A stretch of 64,000 nt of DNA from Betaproteobacteria bacterium (GTDB lineage Bacteria; Pseudomonadota; Gammaproteobacteria; Burkholderiales; Rhodocyclaceae). Positions 52,628 through 63,246 of this stretch are shown here, piece by piece (position 1 is the first letter of the stretch; each line of letters starts with the position of its first letter). Made by a program: the position numbers and the translations under genes. The notes beneath the pieces are model-generated. The model had not been told where the DNA came from. It did no database searches and saw only the letters and a program-made list of their open reading frames with translations. Location: the NCBI GenBank assembly GCA_009779265.1, contig WREP01000008.1:1-64000 (forward strand), written 5' to 3'.

Positions 52628-52711
52628 AGGTGAGACAAACGTAGTCTTTCAAGCGATTGCCCTGGCACGATAAAGAGGGAAGTACCCCGCTTAACCCAAA
52701 ACCCGCTCCGA

Positions 52712-53590
52712 TTACCCGCCGGCCCAATCCCGCCGCGCCTGGCGGGCGATGCCGAAAATGTCTTCCAGCCGTTCGCCGTCGGCGGCGGCCAGGGCCGTGC
52801 GCAGCGTGTCGAGCTGGGCGCGATAGCTGTCCAGTTCGCCGAGCAGCGCATCGCGGTTGGCGAGGCAGATGTCGCGCCACATTTCCGGGTGACTGCCGGC
52901 GATGCGGGTGAAATCGCGGAAGCCCGAGGCGGCGAAGGTGAAGAACAAATCGGCGTCCTCGCGCACCGCCAGATCGTGCACCAGGGCGTAGGACAAGAGG
53001 TGCGGCAGGTGGCTGACGGCGGCGAAAACGCGGTCGTGCTGTTCCGGCGTCAATTCGTAAATATCTGCGCCGCAGCGCGCCCAGGCGCGCTTGATGCGGT
53101 CGAGCCGCTCGTCGTTGTTCTCCGCCAGCGGCGTGACCACCACCTTCTTGCCCTGGTAGAGATCCCAGCGCGCCGCCGCCGGGCCGCTGTGCTCGGCCCC
53201 GGCGATGGGGTGCGCCGGCACGAATTTGCCGATATGGCCCTTGAAGGCGGCGCGTGCCGCAGCCACCACGTCGCCCTTGGTCGAGCCGCCGTCGGTGACC
53301 AGGGTGTTCGGCCCAAGATAGGGCGCGATGCGGGCGAAAATTTCCGCCATCTGCGCCACCGGCGTCGCCACCAGCACGATGTCGGCATCGGCGATTTCGT
53401 GCGCCGGGTTGATGCCGGCCCGGTCGATGATGCCCAGTTGCTGGGCGACGCGCAGGGTGGCCGGCGTGCGCCCGAAACCGACGACCTCCTCGACCGCCCC
53501 CGCTTCTTTCAGGGCCAGCGCGAAGGAACCGCCGATCAGGCCGGTGCCGAAAATGACGATCTTGCCGAACTCGGGCAGGCCGGCGCTCAT
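52712..53590 (-). CDS. tyrA: Prephenate dehydrogenase
   Basis: IVIFGTGLIGGSFALALKEAG, DGGSTKGDVV, VPAHPIAGAEHSGPAAA, SHLPHLLSYALV. Confidence 0.93.
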   Translation of the reverse strand: MSAGLPEFGKIVIFGTGLIGGSFALALKEAGAVEEVVGFGRTPATLRVAQQLGIIDRAGINPAHEIADADIVLVATPVAQMAEIFARIAPYLGPNTLVTDGGSTKGDVVAAARAAFKGHIGKFVPAHPIAGAEHSGPAAARWDLYQGKKVVVTPLAENNDERLDRIKRAWARCGADIYELTPEQHDRVFAAVSHLPHLLSYALVHDLAVREDADLFFTFAASGFRDFTRIAGSHPEMWRDICLANRDALLGELDSYRAQLDTLRTALAAADGERLEDIFGIARQARRDWAGG

Positions 53591-53592
53591 GC

Positions 53593-54681
53593 TTACAGCG
53601 CCTTTGCCAGCGCAGCGAGGAAGCAGGCGTTTTCCGCTTCCGTGCCAATGGTCACGCGCAACCACTCGGGCAGGCCATAGCCGCCGATCGGGCGGACGAT
53701 GACGCCCTGACGCAGCAGTTTGTGATTGACCGCCGCGCCGTCGCCGACCTTGAAGGTGACGAAATTGCCGTGCGGCTCGATAACTTCCAGCCCCAGCCCG
53801 CGCAGGCCGGCGACGATCTGCGCCATGCCGCGCCGGTTCAGCTCATAGCTGGCGGCGAGGAATTCATCGTCGTCCAGCGCCGCCATCGCCGCCGCCAGCG
53901 CCAGATTATTGACATTAAAGGGCTGGCGCACGCGATTCATCAGGTCGGCGACCGCGCCGGAAGCCAGCGCATAGCCGACGCGCAGACCGGCCAGGCCGTA
54001 GATTTTCGAGAAAGTGCGGCAGACGATGAGATTGGGAAAATCCGCGATCCAGCCGGCGACATCGACGCGATCCGCCGGCGGCAGGTATTCGTTGTAAGCC
54101 TCGTCGAGCACCACCGCCACATCCGGCGGCACGGTTTCGAGAAAAGCGCGCACTTCCGCGTAGGGCAGGAAATTGCCGGTCGGATTGTTCGGGTTGGCGA
54201 TCCAGACGAGGCGCGTATCCGGCCGGATGGCGGCGCGCATGGCGGCGAGGTCGTGGCCGTAATTTTTCGCCGGCACGCTGATCAGTTCGGCACCCGCCGA
54301 CAAGGTCGCCAGCGGATAAACGGCAAAAGCATGCTGGGCGAACACCGCCGAGCGCCCCGGCGCGAGAAAAACGCGGGCGGCCAGATCGAGCACGTCGTTG
54401 GAACCATTGCCCAACACCACCTGCCCGGCATCAACGCCGCAACGCGCCGCCAGTTTGGCGATCAGTTCAAACTGGTCGGGATAACGCTCGACACCGCCAA
54501 CCGCCGCCGCCACCGCCCGCCGCGCCTGCGGACTCATGCCCAGCGGATTTTCGTTGGAAGCCAGCTTGACGATGCGCTCGACGGGAATATTCATTTCCCG
54601 CGCCAGTTCGGTAATCGGCTTGCCCGGCTGGTAGGGGGAAATGGCGCGGATGTAGGGAAGTGCTTGTTCGGGAAGATTCAT
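53593..54681 (-). CDS. hisC: Histidinol-phosphate aminotransferase
   Basis: KLASNENPLGMSPQA, NPNNPTGNFLPYAEV, CRTFSKIYGLAGLRVGYALA. Confidence 0.94.
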   Translation of the reverse strand: MNLPEQALPYIRAISPYQPGKPITELAREMNIPVERIVKLASNENPLGMSPQARRAVAAAVGGVERYPDQFELIAKLAARCGVDAGQVVLGNGSNDVLDLAARVFLAPGRSAVFAQHAFAVYPLATLSAGAELISVPAKNYGHDLAAMRAAIRPDTRLVWIANPNNPTGNFLPYAEVRAFLETVPPDVAVVLDEAYNEYLPPADRVDVAGWIADFPNLIVCRTFSKIYGLAGLRVGYALASGAVADLMNRVRQPFNVNNLALAAAMAALDDDEFLAASYELNRRGMAQIVAGLRGLGLEVIEPHGNFVTFKVGDGAAVNHKLLRQGVIVRPIGGYGLPEWLRVTIGTEAENACFLAALAKAL

Positions 54682-54697
54682 GGTTGTTCCTCAGTGG

Positions 54698-54777
54698 GTA
54701 GGATGGGTAGAGCGCAGCGAAACCCATCGGCATCCCGGAAAGATTGATGGGTTTCGCTTACGCTCTACCCATCCTAC
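54698..54777. repeat. Long inverted repeat GTAGGATGGGTAGAGCGCAGCGAAACCCATC / GATGGGTTTCGCTTACGCTCTACCCATCCTAC
   Basis: Near-perfect hairpin between hisC and pheA. Confidence 0.92.
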
Positions 54778-54782
54778 GTTCT

Positions 54783-55874
54783 CTAATAAACCGCCACCGG
54801 ATAAGACCCAAGTATTTTCAAATAAGCCGTCCGCCGCCCCAGTTCGTCGAGGGCGCGTTTGACCGCCGCGTCCTCGCGGTGGCCGTCGATGTCGACATAA
54901 AAAACGTATTCCCATAGCGCGTTGCGCGCTGGGCGGGATTCGAGGCGGGACATGGAGACGCCGGTTTGCGAGAAGGGCAGTAGCAGTTCGTGCAGGGCGC
55001 CGGTGCGGTTGGGGGCCGACATGATGAGCGAGGTTTTGTCGCGCCCCGAGGGGCCGGCGTCGTGGCGGCCGAGGACGAGGAAGCGGGTGGTGTTGTTCGG
55101 CTCGTCCTCGATATTCTCGGCCAGCTTGGGCAGGCTGTAGCGGACCGCCGCCGCCTCGCCGGCAATGGCCGCCGCGCCGGCTTCGCTGGCAGCCAGCTGG
55201 GCGGCCTGGGCGTTGCTGCCGACGGAGATGCGCTGGGCGTCGGGCAGCATGCGGTTGAGCCACTCGTGGCACTGAGCCAGCGACTGGGCATGCGAATAGA
55301 CGCGGTGGACGGTGGCGAGGCCGGTTTCGCGCGACAGCAGGTTCTGGTGGATGCGCAACTCGACTTCGCCGCAAATTTTCAAGGAGGTGCCGAGCAGCAG
55401 GTCCATGGTGCGCCCGACCGCGCCCTCGGTCGAGTTTTCGACCGGCGCCACGGCGTAATGGGCGTGGCCGGATTCGACTTCGCGGAAAACGTCGTCGATG
55501 GTGTCCTGCGGCTGCAAGCGGGCGGCATGGCCGAAATGCCTGGTCGCCGCCGATTCCGAGAAAGTGCCGAGGGGGCCGAGAAAGGCAATGGCCAGCGGCT
55601 GTTCGAGCGACAGGCAGGCCGACATCACTTCGCGGAAGAAGAAAGTGACGTTTTCGCCCGGCAGCGGGCCGGGATTGGCTTCTTGCAGGCGGCGCAGCAC
55701 CTGCGCCTCGCGTTCCGGGCGGTAGATGTGTCCTGCTTCGCCGTGCGCCGCCTTGATTTCGCCAACCTTCTGGGCGCAGCGGGCGCGCTCGTTGAGGAGC
55801 TTGAGGAGTTCGCCGTCGATACGGTCGATGTCGGCGCGCACGCCGGCCAGGGCTTTTTGCAGATCGTCGCTCAT
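54783..55874 (-). CDS. pheA: Bifunctional chorismate mutase / prephenate dehydratase
   Basis: N-terminal CM domain (RADIDRIDGELLKLLNERARCAQKVGEIKAAHG), AFLGPLGTFSESAATRHFG, ACT ESRPARNALWEYVFYVDIDGH. Confidence 0.95.
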   Translation of the reverse strand: MSDDLQKALAGVRADIDRIDGELLKLLNERARCAQKVGEIKAAHGEAGHIYRPEREAQVLRRLQEANPGPLPGENVTFFFREVMSACLSLEQPLAIAFLGPLGTFSESAATRHFGHAARLQPQDTIDDVFREVESGHAHYAVAPVENSTEGAVGRTMDLLLGTSLKICGEVELRIHQNLLSRETGLATVHRVYSHAQSLAQCHEWLNRMLPDAQRISVGSNAQAAQLAASEAGAAAIAGEAAAVRYSLPKLAENIEDEPNNTTRFLVLGRHDAGPSGRDKTSLIMSAPNRTGALHELLLPFSQTGVSMSRLESRPARNALWEYVFYVDIDGHREDAAVKRALDELGRRTAYLKILGSYPVAVY

Positions 55875-55882
55875 TGCGGTTC

Positions 55883-56974
55883 CTAGCCGTTGCGTTTGGC
55901 GAAATCGTTCATGAATTCGACCAGCACGCGCACCGCCTCAAGGGTAACGGCGTTGTAGAGCGAGGCGCGCATGCCGCCGACCGATTTGTGGCCTTTCAGC
56001 CCAAGCAGCCCGGCGGCCTTGGCTTGGTCGAGGAAGGCGGCGTCGAGCCGCGCATCGGCCAGCGTGAAGGGCACGTTCATGCGCGAGCGGCAATCGGCGG
56101 CGACGGCATTGCTGTAAAAGCCGCCGGAAGCGTCGATGCAGGCGTAGAGCATGTCCGCCTTGGCGATGTTGCTGGCTTCCATGCCGGCCAGCCCGCCCTG
56201 GCGCTTGATCCACTGGAAGACCAGGCCGGCAACGTAGATGGCGAAGGTCGGCGGCGTGTTCACAAACGAAGCATTTTCGGCCTGTAGCGCGTAATCCATC
56301 GGGGTCGGTATGGTCAGCGGGGCCATGCCGAGCAGGTCGTGGCGGATGATGACCAGGGTGAGGCCGGCGAGGCCGATATTTTTCTGCGCGCTGGCGTAAA
56401 TCAGGCCGAATTTCTCGACCGGCACGGGGCGCGACAGGAGGTGCGAGGACATGTCGGCAACCAGCGGCACGCCGGTGTCGGCGATGCGCTCGGCGGAAAT
56501 TTCGACGCCGTGAATGGTTTCGTTGGTGCACACGTGCAGGTAGGCAGCGAAGGGATCGAGCCTGATTTCCTCGGCCACCGGCAGGCGGGTGAAGCCGCTC
56601 TCCTCGGCGCTTGCCGCACAGCGCACCGCACCGCCCGTCACGCGCTGCGCTTCCCTGAAGGCTTTTTGCGACCAAGCGCCGGTCACGATGTAATCGGCGG
56701 AACGGCCCGCCAGCAGGTTCATCGGCACTTGCGCGAATTGCTGCGTCGCGCCGCCTTGCAGAAAGAGCACCTTGTAGGTTTCGGGAATGCCGAGCAAATC
56801 GCGCAGGTCGGCTTCGGCCTGGGCGATGATGGACTGGAATTCCTTGCCGTGCAGGTTCATTTCCATCGCGCCGCAACCAGCGCCGCGCCAGTCAAGCAGT
56901 TCCTCTTGCGCCTGGCGAAGCACTTCCTCGGGCAGGGCGGCGGGGCCGGCGCTGAAATTCCAGGCGCGGGCCAT
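55883..56974 (-). CDS. serC: Phosphoserine aminotransferase
   Basis: WNFSAGPAALPEEVLRQAQEELLDWRGAGCGAMEMNLHGKEF; LIYASAQKNIGLAGLTLVIIR. Confidence 0.95.
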   Translation of the reverse strand: MARAWNFSAGPAALPEEVLRQAQEELLDWRGAGCGAMEMNLHGKEFQSIIAQAEADLRDLLGIPETYKVLFLQGGATQQFAQVPMNLLAGRSADYIVTGAWSQKAFREAQRVTGGAVRCAASAEESGFTRLPVAEEIRLDPFAAYLHVCTNETIHGVEISAERIADTGVPLVADMSSHLLSRPVPVEKFGLIYASAQKNIGLAGLTLVIIRHDLLGMAPLTIPTPMDYALQAENASFVNTPPTFAIYVAGLVFQWIKRQGGLAGMEASNIAKADMLYACIDASGGFYSNAVAADCRSRMNVPFTLADARLDAAFLDQAKAAGLLGLKGHKSVGGMRASLYNAVTLEAVRVLVEFMNDFAKRNG

Positions 56975-59592
56975 CAGTTTTCCCCGCTGGCCTCGGCTTC
57001 GGGCGCGGCGTCGTCGGGCGTGGCTTCGGCGCCGCTATCGGCGTCAGTATCAGCCTCGGCCACCGATTCGGCGACTTTTTCCAGGCCGGCCAGTTTTTCG
57101 CCGTCATCGAGCGCGATCAGCGTCACGCCCTGGGTGTTGCGGCCCATGCCGCGAATTTCCGAAACGCGGGTGCGGATCAGTACGCCGCCGGTGGTGATGA
57201 GCATCACTTCATCTTCATCATTGACCAGCTTGGCGGCGATGACCACGCCATTGCGCTCGGAGTCGGCGATGGCCTTGACACCCTGGGTGCCGCGCCCGGA
57301 ATGGCGGAAGTCGGCAAGCACGGTGCGCTTGCCGAAACCGTTTTCGGTGGCGACCAGCACCGTCTGCTGGTCGGATTCGGCGACCAGGAGCGAAATCACC
57401 GTCTGTCCCGGCTGCAATTTCATGCCGCGCACGCCGCGCGCGCCACGGCCCATGGGGCGAACATCTTTCTCGTCGAACCAGACCGCCTTGCCGCCATCCG
57501 ACACCAGCACGATGTCGCTCTCGCCGGTGGTCAGCTCGACGCCGATCAGGTAGTCGTCATCGACCAGATCGACGGCGATGATGCCGGCCTTGCGCGGATT
57601 GGAGAAATCGGAAAGCGGCGTTTTCTTCACCGTGCCGGCGCGGGTGGCCATGAATACGTATTTGTCGTCGGCGAATTCCTTGACCGGCAGCACGGCATTG
57701 ATCTTCTCGCCTTCTTCGAGCGGGAAGAGATTGACGATCGGCTTGCCGCGGCTGGCGCGGCTGCCCTGCGGCGCTTCGTACACCTTCAGCCAGTAGCAGC
57801 GGCCGCGATTGGAGAAGCACAGGATGTAGTCGTGGGTATTGGCGACGAACAGGTGGTCGATGAAATCCTCGTCCTTGATCGCCGCCGCCTGCTTGCCGCG
57901 CCCGCCGCGCTTCTGGGCGCGGTAGTCGGCCAGCGGCTGGGCCTTGATGTAGCCGCCGTGCGACAGGGTGACGACCATGTCGGTCGGGGTAATCAAATCC
58001 TCGATGCCGAGTTCCTGCGTGTGCAGGACGATTTCCGAGCGGCGCGCGTCGCCGAACTGCTCGCGCACCGCCTTCAGTTCGCCGACGATGATTTCGGTGA
58101 TGCGTTCCGGCTTGGCCAGGATGTCGAGCAGGTCGACGATCTTGTCCATGATTTCCTTGTATTCGCCGACGATCTTGTCCTGCTCCAGGCCGGTCAGGCG
58201 TTGCAGGCGCAGTTCCAGAATGGCCTGGGCCTGCGCATCGGAAAGGCGGTAGCCCTGCGCCGAGAAGCCGAATTCCGGCGCCAGACCCTCGGGCCGCGAG
58301 GCGTCGGCGGCGGCGCGTTGCAGCATCTGCTCGACCACCGGGCTGCGCCAGGCGCGCGCCATCAGGCCGGCCTTGGCCTCGGCCGGGGTCGGCGCCGCCT
58401 TGATCAAGGCGATGATTTCGTCAACATTGGAAAGAGCGACGGCCAAGCCTTCGAGCACATGCCCGCGCTCGCGCGCCTTCTTCAACTCGAACACCGTGCG
58501 CCGGGTCACCACTTCGCGCCGGTGCGAGAGGAAGCATTCCAGCGCCTGCTTCAGATTGAGGAGGCGCGGCTGGCCATCGACCAGCGCCACCATGTTCATA
58601 CCGAAGCTGTCCTGCAACTGCGTCTGCTTGTACAGGTTGTTGAGGATGACTTCGCCGACCTCGCCGCGCTTCAGTTCGATGACGATGCGCATGCCGGATT
58701 TGTCCGACTCGTCGCGGATGTCGGAAATGCCCTCGATCTTTTTGTCATTGACCAGTTCGGCGATTTTCTCGATCAGCGATTTCTTGTTTACCTGATAGGG
58801 AATTTCATCGACGATCAGCGCCTGCCGGTCGCCCTTGCCCATATCCTCGAAATGCGTGCGGGCGCGCATGATGACGCGGCCGCGGCCGGTCCGGTAGCCC
58901 TCGCGCACGCCCTGCACGCCGTAGATGAGGCCGGCGGTCGGGAAATCCGGCGCCGGAATCAGGGCGATCAAGTCGTCGATGGCGAGCGCCGGGTTTTCCA
59001 GCAGCGCCAGGCAGCCGGCGACGACTTCGTTGAGATTGTGCGGCGGAATATTGGTCGCCATGCCAACCGCGATGCCGGCCGAACCATTGATGAGGAGATT
59101 CGGAATGCGCGTCGGCAGCACCGAGGGTTCGAGTTCCTTGCCGTCGTAATTCGGCTCGAAATCGACCGTTTCCTTGTCGATGTCGGCGGTCAGGTCGGAG
59201 GCGATGCGATCCAGGCGGCACTCGGTGTAACGCATGGCCGCCGGATTGTCGCCATCGACGGAGCCGAAGTTACCCTGCCCGTCGACCAGCATGTAGCGCA
59301 GCGAAAACGGCTGCGCCATGCGCACCAGCGTGTCGTAAATGGCCGAATCGCCGTGCGGGTGGTATTTACCCATGACCTCGCCGACGACGCGGGCGCACTT
59401 GACGAAGGGCCGATTCCAGACATTGTTCGTCTCGTGCATGGCGTACAGCACGCGGCGGTGCACCGGCTTCAGGCCGTCGCGCGCGTCCGGTAGCGCCCGG
59501 CCGACGATGACGCTCATCGCATAATCGAGATAGGAACGCCGCATCTCGTCTTCGAGGCTGATCGGCAGGGTTTCTTTGGCGAATTGATCCAT
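56974..59592 (-). CDS. gyrA: DNA gyrase subunit A
   Basis: [54 protein letters not shown], acidic C-terminal tail. Confidence 0.97.
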   Translation of the reverse strand: MDQFAKETLPISLEDEMRRSYLDYAMSVIVGRALPDARDGLKPVHRRVLYAMHETNNVWNRPFVKCARVVGEVMGKYHPHGDSAIYDTLVRMAQPFSLRYMLVDGQGNFGSVDGDNPAAMRYTECRLDRIASDLTADIDKETVDFEPNYDGKELEPSVLPTRIPNLLINGSAGIAVGMATNIPPHNLNEVVAGCLALLENPALAIDDLIALIPAPDFPTAGLIYGVQGVREGYRTGRGRVIMRARTHFEDMGKGDRQALIVDEIPYQVNKKSLIEKIAELVNDKKIEGISDIRDESDKSGMRIVIELKRGEVGEVILNNLYKQTQLQDSFGMNMVALVDGQPRLLNLKQALECFLSHRREVVTRRTVFELKKARERGHVLEGLAVALSNVDEIIALIKAAPTPAEAKAGLMARAWRSPVVEQMLQRAAADASRPEGLAPEFGFSAQGYRLSDAQAQAILELRLQRLTGLEQDKIVGEYKEIMDKIVDLLDILAKPERITEIIVGELKAVREQFGDARRSEIVLHTQELGIEDLITPTDMVVTLSHGGYIKAQPLADYRAQKRGGRGKQAAAIKDEDFIDHLFVANTHDYILCFSNRGRCYWLKVYEAPQGSRASRGKPIVNLFPLEEGEKINAVLPVKEFADDKYVFMATRAGTVKKTPLSDFSNPRKAGIIAVDLVDDDYLIGVELTTGESDIVLVSDGGKAVWFDEKDVRPMGRGARGVRGMKLQPGQTVISLLVAESDQQTVLVATENGFGKRTVLADFRHSGRGTQGVKAIADSERNGVVIAAKLVNDEDEVMLITTGGVLIRTRVSEIRGMGRNTQGVTLIALDDGEKLAGLEKVAESVAEADTDADSGAEATPDDAAPEAEASGEN

Positions 59593-59687
59593 GTCTGGCA
59601 ATCTTGGCGCCGCGGGCGCGGCGTGGTTGAATCGAGCGTAATTTGCTATTTTAACATGCTCAAACCCACGGACAGACGGCGTTTCCA

Positions 59688-61022
59688 ATGACACACACTC
59701 CCGAAGCCATCGACCTCCTGATCGAGTCCCGCTGGATCGCCCCGGTCGACCCCGATTGCGTGCTGGAAAACCACGCCCTGGCGGTACGCGACGGCCGTAT
59801 CGTCGCCCTCCTGCCCGCCGCCGAGGCGCGCGACCGCTACCAGCCCGGCCAGCGGGTCGCGCTCGACCGGCACATCCTGATTCCTGGCCTCATCAATCTG
59901 CATACCCACGCGGCGATGAGCCTGATGCGCGGCCTGGCCGACGACCTGCCGCTGATGGACTGGCTGCAAAAGCACATCTGGCCGGCCGAAGCGGCCCACC
60001 TCTCGGCCCAGTTCGTGCTCGACGGCAGCCGCCTGGCCTGCGCCGAAATGCTGCGCGGCGGCATCACCTGCTTCAACGACATGTACTTCTTCCCCGAGGC
60101 CACCGCCACCGCCGCCAGCGAATTCGGCATGCGCGCGGCGCTCGGCCTCATCGCGCTGGAATTTCCCACACCCTGGGCCAGCGACGCCGACGACTATCTG
60201 GACAAGGGCCTGGCCGTGCGCGAACGCTGGCGCGACCGACCGCTGACCAGCTTCTGCCTGGCCCCGCACGCCCCCTACACGGTTTCCGACGCCAGCTTCG
60301 AGCGCATCCTGATCCTCTCCGAACAACTGGGCCTGCCGGTGCACTGCCATATCCACGAAACCCGCCAGGAAGTTGACGAGGCCAGACAGCGCGACGGCTC
60401 TACCCCGCTCGCCCGACTACATCGCCTCGGCCTGCTCGGCCCGGGTTTCATCGGCGTGCACGGCGTGCACCTCGACGACGAGGAAATCGACCTGCTGGCG
60501 GCCACCGGCAGCCACATCGCCCACTGCCCGGCCTCAAACATGAAACTGGCCAGCGGCTTCGCCCCGGCGGCAAAGATGCTGGCGCGCGGCGTCAATGTCG
60601 GCCTCGGCACCGACGGCGCCGCCAGCAACAACCGCCTCGACCTGTTCGGCGAGATGCGGCTCGCCGCCCTGCTGGCCAAGGGCGTCAGCGGCGATGCCGC
60701 CGTCCTGCCGGCGCGGCAGGCGCTGCGCATGGCGACCCTGAACGGCGCCGCCGCCCTCGGGCTGGGCCGCGAAATCGGCTCGCTGACGCCGGGCAAGGCC
60801 GCCGACCTGTGCGCCGTCGATCTCGGCGGCCTGGAGAACCGTCCCTGCTTCGATCCGCTATCGCATCTGGTGCATGTCGCCGGACGCGAATCGGTCAGCC
60901 ACGTCTGGGTCGCCGGCAAGTGTTGCGTCGATGACAAAAAACTTTTCGAAAGCGCAGAAAACCACTTGGAATCAACCATTGCGTTATGGCAGAATAATTT
61001 GGAAGTTCGCCGGAATACTTGA
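59688..61022 (+). CDS. mtaD: 5-methylthioadenosine/S-adenosylhomocysteine deaminase family amidohydrolase
   Basis: [64 protein letters not shown]. Confidence 0.88.
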   Translation: MTHTPEAIDLLIESRWIAPVDPDCVLENHALAVRDGRIVALLPAAEARDRYQPGQRVALDRHILIPGLINLHTHAAMSLMRGLADDLPLMDWLQKHIWPAEAAHLSAQFVLDGSRLACAEMLRGGITCFNDMYFFPEATATAASEFGMRAALGLIALEFPTPWASDADDYLDKGLAVRERWRDRPLTSFCLAPHAPYTVSDASFERILILSEQLGLPVHCHIHETRQEVDEARQRDGSTPLARLHRLGLLGPGFIGVHGVHLDDEEIDLLAATGSHIAHCPASNMKLASGFAPAAKMLARGVNVGLGTDGAASNNRLDLFGEMRLAALLAKGVSGDAAVLPARQALRMATLNGAAALGLGREIGSLTPGKAADLCAVDLGGLENRPCFDPLSHLVHVAGRESVSHVWVAGKCCVDDKKLFESAENHLESTIALWQNNLEVRRNT

Positions 61023-61082
61023 TATTATTAGATACTGTTCGCCGCGAACCAGCGTTTGCCAATTCTTCAACGAGGAAAAACA

Positions 61083-61778
61083 ATGAATACTGTCAAGAAG
61101 TCCCTGCTTGTTGCGTTGCTGGCCGGTGTCGGTATCACCGCCGTGGCCCAGGAACGCGTTTACGTCATCGACTCCCGCGATGTCGTCGCCCGCAGCGGCC
61201 ACAACCAGAGTGGCGCCCCCACCCCGAGTGGTCTGTGCTGGCGCACCGGCTACTGGACCCCCGCCGCCGCCGCCGCCGACAAGGCCGGCTGCGAGTGCGA
61301 CAAGGATCTGCTGCCGGCAGAAACCTGCTCCCCGAAGGTCGCCGCTGCTCCGACTCCCGGCCCGGCTCCCGCCCCGGCTCCCGGCCCGAAGCCGACCGGC
61401 GAGAAGATCACCATCGCCGCCGACGCCCTGTTCGATTTCGACAAGGCCGTCCTGCGTCCGGAAGCCAAGGCCAAGCTGGATGAGGTCGTTGCCAAGGCCG
61501 ATGCCGTCAATCTCGAAGTCATCCTCGCCGTCGGCCACACCGACCGTCTGGGCGGCGACGCCTACAACCAGAAGCTGTCCGAGCGCCGCGCCGCCGCGGT
61601 CAAGGATTATCTGGTCGGCAAGGGCATGGAAGCCAACCGCGTCTACACCGAAGGCAAGGGCAAGACCCAGCCGGTGACCGGCGACAACTGCAAGGGCAAC
61701 ACCCGGAGCAAGGCTCTGATCGAGTGCCTGCAACCGGATCGCCGCGTCGATATCGAACTGATCGGCACCAAGAAGTAA
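61083..61778 (+). CDS. OmpA-family outer membrane protein
   Basis: Signal peptide, Pro/Ala linker, OmpA C-terminal domain (ALFDFDKAVLRPEAKAKLDEV...VGHTDRLGGDAYNQKLSERRAAAVKDYLV). Confidence 0.92.
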   Translation: MNTVKKSLLVALLAGVGITAVAQERVYVIDSRDVVARSGHNQSGAPTPSGLCWRTGYWTPAAAAADKAGCECDKDLLPAETCSPKVAAAPTPGPAPAPAPGPKPTGEKITIAADALFDFDKAVLRPEAKAKLDEVVAKADAVNLEVILAVGHTDRLGGDAYNQKLSERRAAAVKDYLVGKGMEANRVYTEGKGKTQPVTGDNCKGNTRSKALIECLQPDRRVDIELIGTKK

Positions 61779-61797
61779 GAAGCCGTTGTTACAATGA

Positions 61798-61825
61798 AAG
61801 CCCTGCTCCGGCAGGGCTTTTTTCA
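61798..61825 (+). terminator. Rho-independent terminator after the ompA-like gene
   Basis: AGCCCTGCTCCGGCAGGGCTTTTTTC stem-loop plus T-run. Confidence 0.88.
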
Positions 61826-61859
61826 TTTGGCCTTTTAGCTTTACTTCCCGCTTCCACCC

Positions 61860-62558
61860 ATGCGCAACGCCGACCCCGCCGAACTGGACAAATTCGCTGA
61901 ACTCGCCCATCGCTGGTGGGATCCGCACAGCGAATTCAAGCCGCTACACGACATCAACCCGCTGCGCATCGACTGGATCGACGGCATCGCCGGTCTGGCC
62001 GGCAAATGCGTGCTCGACGTCGGCTGCGGCGGCGGCCTGCTCAGCGAAGGCATGGCCGCCCGCGGCGCTTGCGTCACCGGCATCGACCTCGGTGACAAAG
62101 CGCTGGGCGTGGCCCGTCTGCATCTTCTGGAAAGCGGCCTGGAAGTCGATTACCGCAAGATTTCCACCGAGGAACTGGCCGCCGAAATGCCAGCCGCCTT
62201 CGATGTCGTGACCTGCCTGGAAATGCTCGAACACGTCCCCGACCCGGCCAGCATCGTTGCCGCCTGCGCACGTCTGGTCAAGCCGGGCGGCCAGGTCTTT
62301 TTCTCGACCCTGAACCGCAACGCCAAGGCTTATCTGTTTGCCGTGGTCGGCGCCGAGTACCTCCTGCGCCTTTTGCCGCGCGGCACCCACGACTATGCCC
62401 GCTTCATCAAACCGTCGGAACTGGCGCGCTGGACCAGGATGGCCGGACTCGAAGCGCAGGAATTAACTGGCATGAGCTACGACCTTTTCAAGCAGCGCTA
62501 TTCGCTCAACCGCGACAGCAGCGTCAATTACCTCATGCACGCCAGCCGCGCCGCTTAG
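61860..62558 (+). CDS. ubiG: Bifunctional 2-polyprenyl-6-hydroxyphenol methylase / 3-demethylubiquinol O-methyltransferase
   Basis: [74 protein letters not shown]. Confidence 0.95.
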   Translation: MRNADPAELDKFAELAHRWWDPHSEFKPLHDINPLRIDWIDGIAGLAGKCVLDVGCGGGLLSEGMAARGACVTGIDLGDKALGVARLHLLESGLEVDYRKISTEELAAEMPAAFDVVTCLEMLEHVPDPASIVAACARLVKPGGQVFFSTLNRNAKAYLFAVVGAEYLLRLLPRGTHDYARFIKPSELARWTRMAGLEAQELTGMSYDLFKQRYSLNRDSSVNYLMHASRAA

Positions 62559-62577
62559 CGCGCGGCCGTCCCGGCGC

Positions 62578-63246
62578 ATGTCCGCAGCAGTCCTCTTCGA
62601 TCTCGATGGCACGCTGGCCGATACCGCGCCCGATCTCGGCCATGCCGTCAATGCCCTGTTGCGCGAGGAAGCGCATCCCGAGCAGCCGCTGGCCAGCCTG
62701 CGGCCCTATACCTCGCAAGGCGCGCCTGGCCTGCTGCGCGCCGGTTTCGGCATCGCCCCGGAACATCCCGATTACGAGCGTCTAAGGCAACGTTTCCTCG
62801 CTCTCTACGCCGCCCGGCTGTGCGTGGAAACGCGGCTATTCGCCGGCATTCCCGAACTGCTCGACCGTATCGAGGCGCTGCGCCTCGCCTGGGGCGTGGT
62901 CACCAACAAGCGCCGCCGCTTCACCGAACCGCTGGCCGTCCAGCTTGGCCTGTCGCCGCGCACGCCCTGTATCGTCAGCGGCGACAGCACAGCCGCCGCC
63001 AAGCCCTCGCCGCTGCCACTGCTGCACGCCTGCGCCCTGCTCGGCCAAGCGCCGGAACGCACCCTCTACGTCGGCGACGACCGGCGCGACATCATCGCCG
63101 GCAAAGCCGCCGGCTGCCTGACGGTGGCCGTTACCTGGGGCTACCTCGGCGATGGCGGCCCGCCGGCTGACTGGGACGCCGATCTGGTCATCGACCACCC
63201 GGACGAATTAAGCGCCTTTCTGGCTAGCCACGCCGCGCCGAGATGA
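62578..63246 (+). CDS. gph: Phosphoglycolate phosphatase
   Basis: HAD motifs VLFDLDGTLADTAPDLGHAVN, WGVVTNK, YVGDDRRDIIAGKAAGC. Confidence 0.9.
   Translation: MSAAVLFDLDGTLADTAPDLGHAVNALLREEAHPEQPLASLRPYTSQGAPGLLRAGFGIAPEHPDYERLRQRFLALYAARLCVETRLFAGIPELLDRIEALRLAWGVVTNKRRRFTEPLAVQLGLSPRTPCIVSGDSTAAAKPSPLPLLHACALLGQAPERTLYVGDDRRDIIAGKAAGCLTVAVTWGYLGDGGPPADWDADLVIDHPDELSAFLASHAAPR

Noticed and set aside
52522-52664. Second copy of the 1514-1732 TIR (CAGGGCAATC ... GATTGCCCTG)
   Set aside because: Only about 10-12 bp match and the left copy is in the ligase signal-peptide codons (IALLIG), so chance is likely.
52545-53648. 367-aa minus-strand ORF overlapping tyrA
   Set aside because: Wrong frame of tyrA; the true TyrA frame has full motifs. 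This ORF is Arg/Gly/His-rich.
56974-57090. Acidic tail of GyrA ([26 protein letters not shown]) as an unusual feature
   Set aside because: Acidic GyrA tails are common and known to modulate supercoiling.
57301-59493. 730-aa plus-strand ORF
   Set aside because: Antisense to gyrA; no domain signal.
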